DNA of 64,000 nt from Sedimentibacter hydroxybenzoicus DSM 7310 (GTDB lineage Bacteria > Bacillota > Clostridia > Tissierellales > Sedimentibacteraceae): NCBI RefSeq assembly GCF_013403245.1, contig NZ_JACBNQ010000004.1, positions 1-64,000 on the forward strand. Reading direction: 5' to 3'. How positions within the stretch are numbered: the first letter of the stretch is position 1; every line of letters starts with the position of its first letter. The position numbers and the translations under genes were made by a program. The notes below the pieces were generated by a model. The model was given only the letters and a program-made list of their open reading frames with translations, did no database searches and was not told the origin of the DNA. This document shows, piece by piece, positions 50,087-58,951 of the stretch.

Positions 50087-51490
50087 ATGAAGAAAAAAGC
50101 ATGGGAAATGGCATACGATTTATTTTCTAACGCGAAGCCTACCGTTTTAGAGGAAGGTGAACAGGGTTGGAGTGCTTTAAAAAGTGTTGCTGACTTTTAT
50201 GACAACATATTAAGCTTAGACTGGAAAAGCAACGTTCCGGGTTCCGGAGCACCTGAGGTAGTGATGATTGCAGCAGTGCAGGCTCTTGAAAACAGAGGAT
50301 ATACCATTGATAATGCGTATACGCTATTAGAGAAAGGCATTAAGGCACATGAAAACAATGATAAGGTTCTGCTTCAAAAAATATCCGCAGAGCTTAGAAA
50401 TGAATTTTTGAATGCCAGAAAAAATGAAGAATCAGACTATTGGAAATATAAATATTATAATAGTTATGAAGAATATAAAAAAGCCGTAAGCTTCCCTGAA
50501 GCCGTAAAGGTAGATATAAATTCGGAAAAATTCAAGGATCAGATAAAAGCTGCATGGATGTCGCAATTAATCGGTGCGGCAATGGGTACAATGGTTGAGG
50601 GATATACTTCTAAAAATCTGTTTGAAGCATTTGGAAATGTAACGGAGTATATAAGAGAGCCAAATACATACAACGATGATATAACATTTGAAATTGCATT
50701 TCTTGATGCATTCAAGGATAAAGGATACGACGTTACGAGCAAGGATATTGCACTTTCCTGGATAGGTCTTATACCTGTGGGATGGTCTGCGGAGGAATTG
50801 GCTTTAAGAAATATACGAGCAGGAATGATGCCTCCTGAAAGCGCAAAGTGGAACAATCCTTTCAATGAATGGATTGGCGCACAAATGAGAGGTGCAATAT
50901 GCGGTATGGTTGCTCCGGGAAACCCTGAGCTTGCTGCGAAGCTTGCGTGGATTGACGGCGAGGTATCACATATTAACAACGGAATATTGGGTGAAGTGTT
51001 TAATGCAGTCATGATATCGATGTCATTCATAAATGATGATGTTAAGGATATAGTTAAAAAAGCTGTTTCATTAATACCTTCCGACAGTGAATATTATTCT
51101 GTAGTGAGCTTTGCCTATGACTGCTGTATCAAATATGATAATTGGCAGGATGCACTTAAAAAATGCGAAGAAAAATATATAAAATACAACTGGATACATG
51201 CTTATCCCAACGCATGCTGTGAAATAATCGCACTTATGTATGGTGAAGGTGATTATGACAAGACCTTAAACATCATAACCATGTGCGGAATAGATGCAGA
51301 CTGCAATGCAGGTATGATTATGCCTGTACTGGGAATTCAAAAGGGAATGCGTATCATTCCAAAGCGACTGATTTCTCCGGCATTTAACAAACTTACAACT
51401 TATATGAGATATTATGAGGAAATTGAGCTTGAGACATTGGTTGATGATACTTTAAGATACATAAAAAAAAGCACTTTAGGAGGAATTTAA
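50087..51490 (+). CDS. ADP-ribosylglycohydrolase family protein
   Basis: 467 residues from ATG 50087, four bases after AAAGAGGTTA; the longer frame to 50051 runs through repeat DNA. DraG/ARH fold: substrate and Mg motifs AAWMSQLIGAAMGTMVEG, NTYNDDITFEIAFLDAF (variant of the TDDT motif), HINNGILGEVFNA and CGIDADCNAGMIMP (second metal site). An extra N-terminal helical domain (about 1-150) precedes the fold. Family members cleave ADP-ribose-protein bonds or other N-/O-ribosyl bonds; placed between PNP and a nucleoside transporter, a role on ribosylated metabolites is likely. Confidence 0.85.
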   Translation: MKKKAWEMAYDLFSNAKPTVLEEGEQGWSALKSVADFYDNILSLDWKSNVPGSGAPEVVMIAAVQALENRGYTIDNAYTLLEKGIKAHENNDKVLLQKISAELRNEFLNARKNEESDYWKYKYYNSYEEYKKAVSFPEAVKVDINSEKFKDQIKAAWMSQLIGAAMGTMVEGYTSKNLFEAFGNVTEYIREPNTYNDDITFEIAFLDAFKDKGYDVTSKDIALSWIGLIPVGWSAEELALRNIRAGMMPPESAKWNNPFNEWIGAQMRGAICGMVAPGNPELAAKLAWIDGEVSHINNGILGEVFNAVMISMSFINDDVKDIVKKAVSLIPSDSEYYSVVSFAYDCCIKYDNWQDALKKCEEKYIKYNWIHAYPNACCEIIALMYGEGDYDKTLNIITMCGIDADCNAGMIMPVLGIQKGMRIIPKRLISPAFNKLTTYMRYYEEIELETLVDDTLRYIKKSTLGGI

Positions 51491-51494
51491 GAAA

Positions 51495-52601
51495 ATGAAA
51501 AAGATATTTGCGTTATTGCTTGTAGTTGTTATGATTTTTTCAATGACTGCGTGCGGACAAAGCGGAGAAACAAAGGCAGAATATAATGCAGCATTATTAT
51601 TAAACGGAAATTTAGGAGACAAATCATTCTTTGATTCAGCCAACCAAGGATTGGAAAAATTAAAAGCTGAATTGGGAGCTGATAAATTTGATTTCAAGGT
51701 TGAACAAATGGGAGCTAAGCCCGAAGATGAACCGAAGTGGGAACCTACATTGCTTGAATACTGTGACAAAAAAGAATATGACGTAATAATAGTAGGAACA
51801 TGGCAGATGTATGACGCATTAGCAAAAGCTTCAAAAGAATTCCCGGATCAGAAATTTATATTCTTTGATGAAACATTTGATTTTTCATCGGGAGAACACA
51901 AAAACATTTACAACGTACTTTACAAACAAAATGAAGTATCATTCCTGGTAGGTGCGGCTGCTGCATTGATGACAACTGACGGATCACTTCCGATGATCGA
52001 TCCTTCAGACAGTAACATTGGATTCCTTGGCGGTATGGAAAATCCTATAATCAATGACTTCTTAGTTGGATATATTCAAGGAGCAAAAGAAGTTAATCCT
52101 GATGTAAAAGTTAAAATTGCTTACGTAGGCGATTTCTGGGATTCAGCTAAAGGAAAAGATTTAGCTTTGACTCAGTACCAAAGCGGTGGAGTAGATATCG
52201 GCTATAACGTAGCAGGTGCTGCCGGCTTAGGACAAATAGAAGCGGCGGCAGATGCAAATAAATATGCATTCGGTGTTGACTCCGACCAGGCTGCATTATT
52301 GCCTGAAATGGCTGAATTCATTCCAACTTCAGCACTTAAGAATGTAGGAAACTCTATAATAAGAGCTATTAAGCTTGATTTGGAAGGTAAGCTTGAATAT
52401 GGTGTAGCTGAATCCTTAGGATTTTCAGAAGGCGGAGTTGAAATAGTGAAGGATGCACACTATGAAAAAATGGTACCTGAAGCTATCAGAACACAATTAG
52501 ATGAATTAGAGCAAAAGATAATCAGCGGAGAAATAGTTGTTGATACAGCATTGGGAAAATCAACTGAAGAAATTCAAGCTATAAAGGATTCTGTACAATA
52601 A
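51495..52601 (+). CDS. bmpA: BMP-family nucleoside-binding lipoprotein
   Basis: 368 residues. Signal peptide MKKIFALLLVVVMIFSMTAC with lipobox Cys20, then a BMP (basic membrane protein/PnrA-type) domain: LLLNGNLGDKSFFDSANQGL, IVGTWQMYDALAKAS, VSFLVGAAAALMT, and IGFLGGMENPIINDFLVGYIQGA. In known systems these bind purine or pyrimidine nucleosides for import. AGGAGG (51479-51484) precedes the ATG, overlapping the end of the previous gene. A strong stem-loop lies between it and the transporter genes. Confidence 0.92.
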   Translation: MKKIFALLLVVVMIFSMTACGQSGETKAEYNAALLLNGNLGDKSFFDSANQGLEKLKAELGADKFDFKVEQMGAKPEDEPKWEPTLLEYCDKKEYDVIIVGTWQMYDALAKASKEFPDQKFIFFDETFDFSSGEHKNIYNVLYKQNEVSFLVGAAAALMTTDGSLPMIDPSDSNIGFLGGMENPIINDFLVGYIQGAKEVNPDVKVKIAYVGDFWDSAKGKDLALTQYQSGGVDIGYNVAGAAGLGQIEAAADANKYAFGVDSDQAALLPEMAEFIPTSALKNVGNSIIRAIKLDLEGKLEYGVAESLGFSEGGVEIVKDAHYEKMVPEAIRTQLDELEQKIISGEIVVDTALGKSTEEIQAIKDSVQ

Positions 52602-52612
52602 TATACAGAATG

Positions 52613-52638
52613 ACAGTCAGGGGGTAACCCCTGACTGT
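52613..52638 (+). promoter_or_regulatory. Intercistronic stem-loop after bmpA
   Basis: ACAGTCAGGGG (52613-52623) pairs with CCCCTGACTGT (52628-52638) around GTAA; 11-bp perfect stem without a T-run. Suited to stabilise the upstream mRNA or partly terminate, giving more binding protein than transporter. Confidence 0.6.
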
Positions 52639-52645
52639 TACTTAA

Positions 52646-52712
52646 TAATTAATGATTAAAAATTGCCTGCTTGAGCCTGCTACAGTCGTCAATTTTTAAT
52701 TATTAATAATAA
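52646..52712. repeat. AT-rich inverted repeat before nupO
   Basis: ATTAAAAATTG at the left pairs with CAATTTTTAAT at the right, extended by TAATTAAT/ATTATTAAT, around about 24 bases with tandem GCCTGCT. Small palindromic element in the bmpA-nupO gap. Confidence 0.55.
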
Positions 52713-52737
52713 CCAACTAACGGAGGAAACGAAAACT

Positions 52738-54285
52738 ATGAGCCATAACGTGCTTGAGATGAAGAATATAATGAAAATTTATCCCAATGGGATAGTTGCC
52801 GTCGAAGATGTTACCTTGGAACTTCAAAAGGGAGAGATACACGCTTTGTTGGGGGAGAACGGAGCAGGTAAAAGTACCCTGATGAAGGTTTTATTCGGAC
52901 TTGAATCACCTGAACAAGGGCAGATTTTTTTAAATGGCGAAGAAATACAACTAAAGTCTCCCTTAGAAGCAATCAAAAAAGGAATTGGTATGGTTCATCA
53001 GCATTTTATGCTTGTTTCTTCATTGACGGTTGCTGAAAATATAGTTCTTGGTATCGAACCAAAGAAAAGCATTTTTGTTGATATGAACAAAGCTATTGAT
53101 ATCTCTAAAGAATTAGCAAAGAAATATAATTTTGATATAGACGTTACACAAAGAGTTGAAGAGCTCCCTGTTGGAATAAAGCAAAAGGTTGAAATATTGA
53201 AGGCACTTTACAGAGGTGCCGATATTTTAATATTAGATGAGCCTACTGCGGTTCTCACTCCTCAGGAAACGGAAGAATTGTTTGTACAGCTTAAAAAATT
53301 AAAAGAATTGGGACACACATTAATATTTATATCCCATAAGCTTGATGAAATAAAAAGCATATGCGACAGAGCGACCATAATGAAGAGCGGTAAAAGCAAG
53401 GGAACATACAAGGTAAGTGAAATATCCACAAATGAAATGTCTAAGCTCATGGTTGGAAGAGACGTTGTGATGACCTTTGATAAAAAGCCGTTAAGTTTAA
53501 AGGAAACTGCATTGAAGGTTCGGAACTTGATAGTTGAAGGAACCACAGGTGTGGTAAGGGTTGACGATCTATCCTTCGATGTAAAGCAAGGTGAGATTTT
53601 CGGCATAGCCGGTGTTGAAGGAAACGGTCAGGGACACCTTGTAGAGGCGTTGACAGGACTTACAAAGAAATATTGCGGCGATATATTAATATTTGACCAG
53701 AATATCAGCAATAAGAATATAAACGAAATCCGAAAATTAAAGGTATCACATATACCCGAAGACAGAATGACCTTGGGATGTGCGGCTAACATGAATATTA
53801 TGGATAATTTGCTTTCAAACCAATATCAAAGCTCCGAATATTCCGGTCGTTTTATGCTTAAATTAAAGAAAATCGAAGAAAGAGTAAATAAATTAATAAA
53901 GGAATATTTGATTAAATGCAAATCATATAAGCAAAACGTCGGAATGCTGTCCGGAGGAAATATACAAAAAGTGGTTGTTGCCAGGGAATTTTCAACAGAA
54001 CCGAAAATTATAATTGCAAACCAGCCTACGAGAGGTATAGATGTGGGAGCGGCATCATTTATAAGGCAAAGAATTATCGAATTCAGAGATGCAGGGTGCG
54101 CTATAGTACTTATTTCGGCAGACCTGAATGAAGTGTTTGAACTCAGCGACAGGCTTGCTGTAATGTATAAGGGTAAATTTTCCGGTGTCTTTACGGACGT
54201 AAAAAAACTTACGGAAGAAGAATTGGGTAAATACATGCTGGGAATTAAAAAAGATGAAGTTTTGGAGGGCATAATATATGAATAG
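52738..54285 (+). CDS. nupO: Nucleoside ABC transporter ATPase (double domain)
   Basis: 515 residues with two fused ABC domains. First: Walker A GENGAGKSTLMKVL, HQHFMLV Q-loop, ILILDEPTAVLTPQE. Second: degenerate Walker A GVEGNGQGHLVEAL, signature LSGGNIQKVVVAREF and IIANQPTRGIDVGA. This asymmetric layout is typical of sugar/nucleoside (NupO, YufO, RbsA-like) ATPases. GGAGG precedes the ATG. It overlaps the permease gene by 8 nt. Confidence 0.93.
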   Translation: MSHNVLEMKNIMKIYPNGIVAVEDVTLELQKGEIHALLGENGAGKSTLMKVLFGLESPEQGQIFLNGEEIQLKSPLEAIKKGIGMVHQHFMLVSSLTVAENIVLGIEPKKSIFVDMNKAIDISKELAKKYNFDIDVTQRVEELPVGIKQKVEILKALYRGADILILDEPTAVLTPQETEELFVQLKKLKELGHTLIFISHKLDEIKSICDRATIMKSGKSKGTYKVSEISTNEMSKLMVGRDVVMTFDKKPLSLKETALKVRNLIVEGTTGVVRVDDLSFDVKQGEIFGIAGVEGNGQGHLVEALTGLTKKYCGDILIFDQNISNKNINEIRKLKVSHIPEDRMTLGCAANMNIMDNLLSNQYQSSEYSGRFMLKLKKIEERVNKLIKEYLIKCKSYKQNVGMLSGGNIQKVVVAREFSTEPKIIIANQPTRGIDVGAASFIRQRIIEFRDAGCAIVLISADLNEVFELSDRLAVMYKGKFSGVFTDVKKLTEEELGKYMLGIKKDEVLEGIIYE

Positions 54286-55348
54286 CAGTAATAAATTTGA
54301 TATATTGCGTATGGTACTGGCTGTCGGTATCGCATTGTTAATTTCATTCTTAATAATTTTAATTGCCAGCGACGAGCCGTTAAGGGCTATATTGGAGTTA
54401 TTGACCGGACCTTTAAAGAGTACAAGAAGCTTCGGCAATGTTATTGAAAAAATGATTCCGTTAATATTTACGGGCGTAGGCATAAGCATTATGTTTTCCG
54501 CTAATCAGATAAACCTGGCAGGTGAAGGCTCTTTCCACTTGGGAGGCTTAGTCGCAACCTACATAGCACTTAATGCGGCTATCCCTATGGGATTAAGTCC
54601 GTGGGTATGCGTATTGGTGGCAGGATTTTTGGGTTCCTTGGTCACTGCGGTTCCGGCGGTAATGAAAATTAAGACGGATTCCGATGTATTAGTTTCATCT
54701 CTAATGATGAATTACATTATAGTTTTCTTTGCAAATTATGTGCTGAACTATATTTTAAGAGACCCGAAGGCAGGTGCGGTAGTATCATTTGCGATACCGG
54801 CTCATATTCAGCTTAATTCAATTATTCCCGGAACAAGAATACATCTGGGATTATTTATTGCATTGGCAGTGGCATTTTTCGGCTATGTATTATTATATAA
54901 AACTAAAATCGGTTATGAAATTCGTATAACCGGAGAAAATATGGATTTTGCAAAATATTCGGGAATAAACGTTTTAAAGGTTACCTTAATATCGCAGCTC
55001 ATAGGAGGATTTATATTCGGTGTTGGAGGCGGTGTCGAAATTCTCGGCATGTATAGTCGTTTTTCATGGACTTCATCCCTGGGATACGGTTGGGATGCCA
55101 TTATTATTACAACATTGGCGAAAAAGAATCCTCTGTATGTTCCTTTTGCGGCGTTTTTTCTTGCATATTTAAGAACGGGAGCTTCCAAAATGTCAATTGC
55201 CACAAACGTACCAACCGAAATTATTACGGTAGCTCAAGGCATTATAATACTGTTGGTTGTTGCGGAACAGTTTTTAAGCAAGTATAAACATAAAATGATT
55301 GCGAAAGAAGCAAGACTCTCTTTAAGCAACGCTAAGGAGGCAGAATAA
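54278..55348 (+). CDS. nupP: Nucleoside ABC transporter permease 1
   Basis: 356-residue BPD_transp_2 permease, with about ten hydrophobic segments and the family motifs IGISIMFSANQINLAGEGSF, DSDVLVSSLMMNYI, GENMDFAKYSGINVLK and GVGGGVEILGMY. It pairs with the second permease, whose ATG overlaps its stop by one base. Confidence 0.92.
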   Translation: MNSSNKFDILRMVLAVGIALLISFLIILIASDEPLRAILELLTGPLKSTRSFGNVIEKMIPLIFTGVGISIMFSANQINLAGEGSFHLGGLVATYIALNAAIPMGLSPWVCVLVAGFLGSLVTAVPAVMKIKTDSDVLVSSLMMNYIIVFFANYVLNYILRDPKAGAVVSFAIPAHIQLNSIIPGTRIHLGLFIALAVAFFGYVLLYKTKIGYEIRITGENMDFAKYSGINVLKVTLISQLIGGFIFGVGGGVEILGMYSRFSWTSSLGYGWDAIIITTLAKKNPLYVPFAAFFLAYLRTGASKMSIATNVPTEIITVAQGIIILLVVAEQFLSKYKHKMIAKEARLSLSNAKEAE

Positions 55349-56271
55349 TGATAGTAGATGCGATTTTATCACCGGAATTTCTGAATGCCACACTGAGGGC
55401 CACAACCCCCATACTTTTTGCAACATTGGCAGCTGCCGTAGCAGCAAAATGCGGAATTATTAATATGGCCCTTGAAGGAATTATGCTGTTTTCTGCATTG
55501 TTTGGTGTTTTGTTTTCTGCAATGTTCCAAAGCGGTATATTAGGGCTTCTCGCAACGATGGTTATGGGCGGTTTGATTGGTCTTTTATTGGCATTTTTCG
55601 TGCTTAAATTGAAAACAGATGAAATTTTAGCGGCAATAGCCATAAACTTAATTGCAAACGGAGCAACAATTTTAATACTTCTTATGCTATCAGGGGACAG
55701 AGGCGTTTCATCCTCGGTAAAGTCAGTTCCTTTACCAAGAATCAGTATACCTGTTATAGAAAACATACCGTACTTAGGTGCGGTTATATCTAATCAAAAT
55801 GTATTGACGTACGTATCATTGATAATGGTTGTAGTAGTCCACATATTTTTATATAAAATGCCTTTAGGACTCAGAATCAGAGCTGTGGGAGAAAATAAGA
55901 ATGCCGCGGAATCAGTAGGTATAAGCTCTAAGAAAATACAGTATATTGCTTTGGTTATAAGTGGTGTATTGGCGTCAATGGGGGGCTTCTTCCTGTCAGG
56001 GGGATATATGACATATTTCACAACCGGTATGACTGCGGGAAGAGGTTTCATTGCTTTGGCGGCAAGCTTCATGGGAGGCAATACCCCTGTCGGAGGTTTT
56101 TCAGTATCTCTTCTTTTTGGAGCATCTTCGGCATTGTCCAACATACTTCAGCTTGGAAACTGGCCGTATGAAATTATACAGATGCTTCCGTATATTACAA
56201 CGATTATCGGTTTGGCAATTTACAGCTACGTAAGAATGAAAAAGAGACAAAAATTAAGCGACAGAGGATGA
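55348..56271 (+). CDS. nupQ: Nucleoside ABC transporter permease 2
   Basis: 307-residue BPD_transp_2 permease: TPILFATLAAAVAAKCGIIN, MALEGIMLFSALFGV, LKTDEILAAIAINLIANGA, GENKNAAESVGISSKKIQY, FIALAASFMGGNTPVGG. TAAGGAGG precedes the ATG. The NupOPQ system plus BmpA lipoprotein is a complete uptake system. Confidence 0.92.
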   Translation: MIVDAILSPEFLNATLRATTPILFATLAAAVAAKCGIINMALEGIMLFSALFGVLFSAMFQSGILGLLATMVMGGLIGLLLAFFVLKLKTDEILAAIAINLIANGATILILLMLSGDRGVSSSVKSVPLPRISIPVIENIPYLGAVISNQNVLTYVSLIMVVVVHIFLYKMPLGLRIRAVGENKNAAESVGISSKKIQYIALVISGVLASMGGFFLSGGYMTYFTTGMTAGRGFIALAASFMGGNTPVGGFSVSLLFGASSALSNILQLGNWPYEIIQMLPYITTIIGLAIYSYVRMKKRQKLSDRG

Positions 56272-56298
56272 CAATAAGTTATTTAAGGAGAAACTGCT

Positions 56299-57231
56299 AT
56301 GAACAAACGTAACATAATAATTGACTGTGATCCGGGTATAGATGATGTGGTTGCACTCTGCTTTGCATTTGCAAATGAAGATAAATTTAATATATTGGGG
56401 ATTACTACGGTTGCAGGCAATCAAACGATAGAAAAAGTAACAAAAAATACAATCGGATTAATGTCATTTCTTAATAAAGATATAAAAATAGCACAAGGAG
56501 CAAAGTGCCCTTTAATAAGGGAAAAGCGTCCTGCAATCAATGTTCACGGAGAAAACGGAGTTGGAGATTATGAATTTCCCCACACGAAGAAATTATATTC
56601 AAACAATGCGGTACTCTTTTTAAGAGATACAATAATGTCTTCCGGGGAAAAGGTAACGCTGGTTCCCATCGGTCCATTGACTAATATTGCACTGCTCATC
56701 AAAACATTCCCGGAAGTTGTAGAAAATATAGAGCTCTTATCTATTATGGGCGGTTCGACAACAGTAGGCAATACTACGCCTGTTGCGGAATTTAACGTAT
56801 GGGCTGACCCTGAAGCGGCAAGAATAGTTTTTGATTCAAAGCTTCCCATCGTTATGAGCGGATTAAATGTTACTCATTCAACGGGGCTTTTCAGAGAAGA
56901 TGTTAATGAGCTTTTAAAAAGCAACGGCAGAGTTACTAAAATGTGCGGAGACATATTGAATTTTTATTTCCGAGGCGACCATGTTAATAACGGAACATTC
57001 ACTCCGATACATGATGCCAGTGCTTTTATGTATTTAATTCATCCCGAATTATATACCTACAGACACATGGATGTAAAGGTTGACTGCTCAGAGGAATTAA
57101 GCAGAGGAAACACCGTATGTGACGTAAGAGAATGGATTAATTACGATGAGTCGTATCCGAAGGTTTTAACAGGTGTAGACCTTAACAAATTCAGGGAAAT
57201 ACTGCTGGAAGACCTGAAAAAATTAGACTAA
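56299..57231 (+). CDS. Inosine-uridine preferring nucleoside hydrolase
   Basis: 310 residues. The DxDPGxDD calcium-site motif is IDCDPGIDDVVAL; also NVHGENGVGDYEFP, LVPIGPLTNIALL, IMGGSTTVGNTTPVAEFNVWADPEAA in two blocks, and the active-site His in TPIHDASAFMY. It hydrolyses imported ribonucleosides to base and ribose, complementing the phosphorolytic PNP at the start of the operon. Ribose is then used by the ribokinase. AAGGAG precedes the ATG. Confidence 0.93.
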   Translation: MNKRNIIIDCDPGIDDVVALCFAFANEDKFNILGITTVAGNQTIEKVTKNTIGLMSFLNKDIKIAQGAKCPLIREKRPAINVHGENGVGDYEFPHTKKLYSNNAVLFLRDTIMSSGEKVTLVPIGPLTNIALLIKTFPEVVENIELLSIMGGSTTVGNTTPVAEFNVWADPEAARIVFDSKLPIVMSGLNVTHSTGLFREDVNELLKSNGRVTKMCGDILNFYFRGDHVNNGTFTPIHDASAFMYLIHPELYTYRHMDVKVDCSEELSRGNTVCDVREWINYDESYPKVLTGVDLNKFREILLEDLKKLD

Positions 57232-57235
57232 AAGA

Positions 57236-57286
57236 CCCAATGACCCAAAGGGGACTGACCCAAAGGGGACGGTTCTCTCTGGGTTA
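57236..57286 (+). repeat. REP-related repeat before ribokinase
   Basis: Two tandem GACCCAAAGGGGAC-like units, then GGTTCTCTCTGGGTT. GGGGACGGT matches the REP core near the RAYT. It sits 70 bp upstream of the ribokinase gene within the operon. Confidence 0.6.
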
Positions 57287-57302
57287 AAACAAGGAGATTA
57301 TT

Positions 57303-58172
57303 ATGGGAAAAATTGTTGTTGTAGGTTCAATTAATGCAGATATGGTTTTTACTTCCGATATCAGACCAAAAGCAGGCGAAACCGTACTTGGAAATACTTT
57401 TTCGCTGATACCGGGCGGTAAGGGTGCCAATCAGGCGGTAGCAGCAGCCAAATTAGGTGCTGAAAGTTTCATGGTTGGTTGTGTAGGTAACGATCCAAAT
57501 GGAGAATTTTCGATAAACAACCTTAAATCCATGGGAGTAAACACGGATTGTGTTGAGATATTAAATGATGTCAGTACCGGTGTAGCCAATATAGTTGTTG
57601 CGGAAAATGACAACAGCATTATAGTGATAGCGGGGGCTAATACTTATCTTACAGAGGATATTATAGATAAATACAAGGATGTAATAAAATCAGCAGATAT
57701 GGTTTTAATGCAGCTTGAGGTACCTTTAAGCACCGTTGAATATACATTAAGTCTGTGCAGTGAAAATAATGTCAAGGTTCTTTTGAATCCGGCACCTGCT
57801 GCAAAACTAAACGGCAATATTATCAGTAAAGCAACTTATATAACTCCGAATGAACACGAGCTTAAGCTGTTGTTTGGTGAAAATAGTACAGATGAAATAT
57901 TGGAGCAGTATCCCAATAAGCTTATAGTTACAATGGGTTCGAAGGGAGTAAAATATTTTGATGGACAAGAAATCAAACTTATACCTTCTTATGAGGTTGA
58001 AGTTGTTGATACGACAGGGGCAGGAGACACATTTTGCGGAAGCCTCGGGTCAGCTCTTGTAAGAGGTGAAAGCTTAGAAGAAGCAATCAGATTTGCAAAC
58101 AAGGCAGCCGGTCTCTCAATAACTAAATTGGGTGCGCAAAGCGGAATGCCTACCTTGGAACAATTGGGTTAG
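57303..58172 (+). CDS. rbsK: Ribokinase
   Basis: 289-residue PfkB-family kinase phosphorylating D-ribose at O5. VGSINADMVF, PGGKGANQAVAAAKLGA, LNPAPAAKL, and the anion-hole/catalytic-base motif DTTGAGDTFCGSLGSAL. Completes the nucleoside operon by trapping ribose released by the hydrolase. ACAAGGAG precedes the ATG. Confidence 0.93.
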   Translation: MGKIVVVGSINADMVFTSDIRPKAGETVLGNTFSLIPGGKGANQAVAAAKLGAESFMVGCVGNDPNGEFSINNLKSMGVNTDCVEILNDVSTGVANIVVAENDNSIIVIAGANTYLTEDIIDKYKDVIKSADMVLMQLEVPLSTVEYTLSLCSENNVKVLLNPAPAAKLNGNIISKATYITPNEHELKLLFGENSTDEILEQYPNKLIVTMGSKGVKYFDGQEIKLIPSYEVEVVDTTGAGDTFCGSLGSALVRGESLEEAIRFANKAAGLSITKLGAQSGMPTLEQLG

Positions 58173-58225
58173 GAAGGAAAAACTAAAAAGAAGTATTAAA
58201 AATAAAAAAGTACATATAAAATGAA

Positions 58226-58252
58226 AAAGAACTATGCGAATAGTTCTTTTTC
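58226..58252. terminator. Bidirectional terminator between rbsK and the cold-shock gene
   Basis: AAAGAACTAT (58226-58235), loop GCGA, ATAGTTCTTT (58240-58249) then TT; on the minus strand the same stem is followed by TTTTTCATTTT. Confidence 0.8.
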
Positions 58253-58320
58253 ATGTCTTTTGAAATATCTTAATATAATTATTGCAATATCTATATTAAA
58301 TATTATTTCGTAAACAAATA

Positions 58321-58521
58321 TTATGCTAAAGTAACATTGTTAGCTTGAGGTCCTTTTTGACCATCAACTATATCAAAGTTTACTTTTTGGCCTTCTTCAA
58401 GAGTTTTGAATCCATCTGAAGTTATTGCAGAGAAATGTACGAATACATCTTTGCCATCATCGCAAGATATAAAACCAAAACCTTTTTTTGAATCAAACCA
58501 TTTAACTGTGCCTGTTTTCAT
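58321..58521 (-). CDS. Cold-shock domain protein
   Basis: 66-residue CSD protein: [20 protein letters not shown] (RNP1 KGFGFI) and DVFVHFSAI (RNP2), C-terminal [10 protein letters not shown]. Binds single-stranded RNA/DNA and melts mRNA structure. TCGGAGGA precedes the ATG on the minus strand. Convergent with the nucleoside operon; a bidirectional terminator lies between. Confidence 0.95.
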   Translation of the reverse strand: MKTGTVKWFDSKKGFGFISCDDGKDVFVHFSAITSDGFKTLEEGQKVNFDIVDGQKGPQANNVTLA

Positions 58522-58556
58522 TAAAAAAATCCTCCGATATTAAAAAAGATATCTGT

Positions 58557-58585
58557 ATTGTAACAGTTTTCCATTAAAAATGCAA
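58557..58585 (-). promoter_or_regulatory. Promoter of the cold-shock gene
   Basis: Minus strand TTGCAT (58585-58580), 17-bp spacer, TACAAT (58562-58557). The leader is short (about 30 nt). The rest of the gap 58586-58798 is AT-rich and shows nothing I can name. Confidence 0.6.
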
Positions 58586-58798
58586 TACATATTTATTAAA
58601 AAAATGATAAATAATTTTCATAATTAAGATATGCTTAGAATTTAAAGCATAGTTTAGACAATAAGAAAAAAAGAAAATGTTTTTCTGCAGAAAATTATGT
58701 GCATAAATATTAGTGTTTTGACATGATATGCGCAATTTATCACTAATGCCGATTATCTTCCGGGAATATATTTAGTTTGAATTAGTATTAATAAATAT

Positions 58799-58827
58799 TT
58801 GAAATTAATTTAATGCTTTGATATAAT
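58799..58827 (+). promoter_or_regulatory. Promoter of the LCP genes, with -10 inside the repeat's target sequence
   Basis: TTGAAA (58799-58804), 17-bp spacer, TATAAT (58822-58827). The -10 is part of the TGATATAAT that flanks the 79-bp element on both sides. Confidence 0.65.
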
Positions 58828-58897
58828 ACATATATCATACCATCGCCTCGGCAATGCAAGCGAGCTTGCGCTGCACTCGGCTCAGATATGATATAAT
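58819..58897. repeat. 79-bp palindromic element, copy B
   Basis: Differs from copy A (28170-28248) at one position. Bounded by TGATATAAT direct repeats (58819-58827 and 58889-58897); GC-rich core within AT-rich DNA. It lies between the LCP promoter and the first LCP gene. Confidence 0.85.
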
Positions 58898-58951
58898 GAA
58901 CTGAGTATAATTGAAACATTAATATGGCAAAATTAATATTTAGGGGAACAT

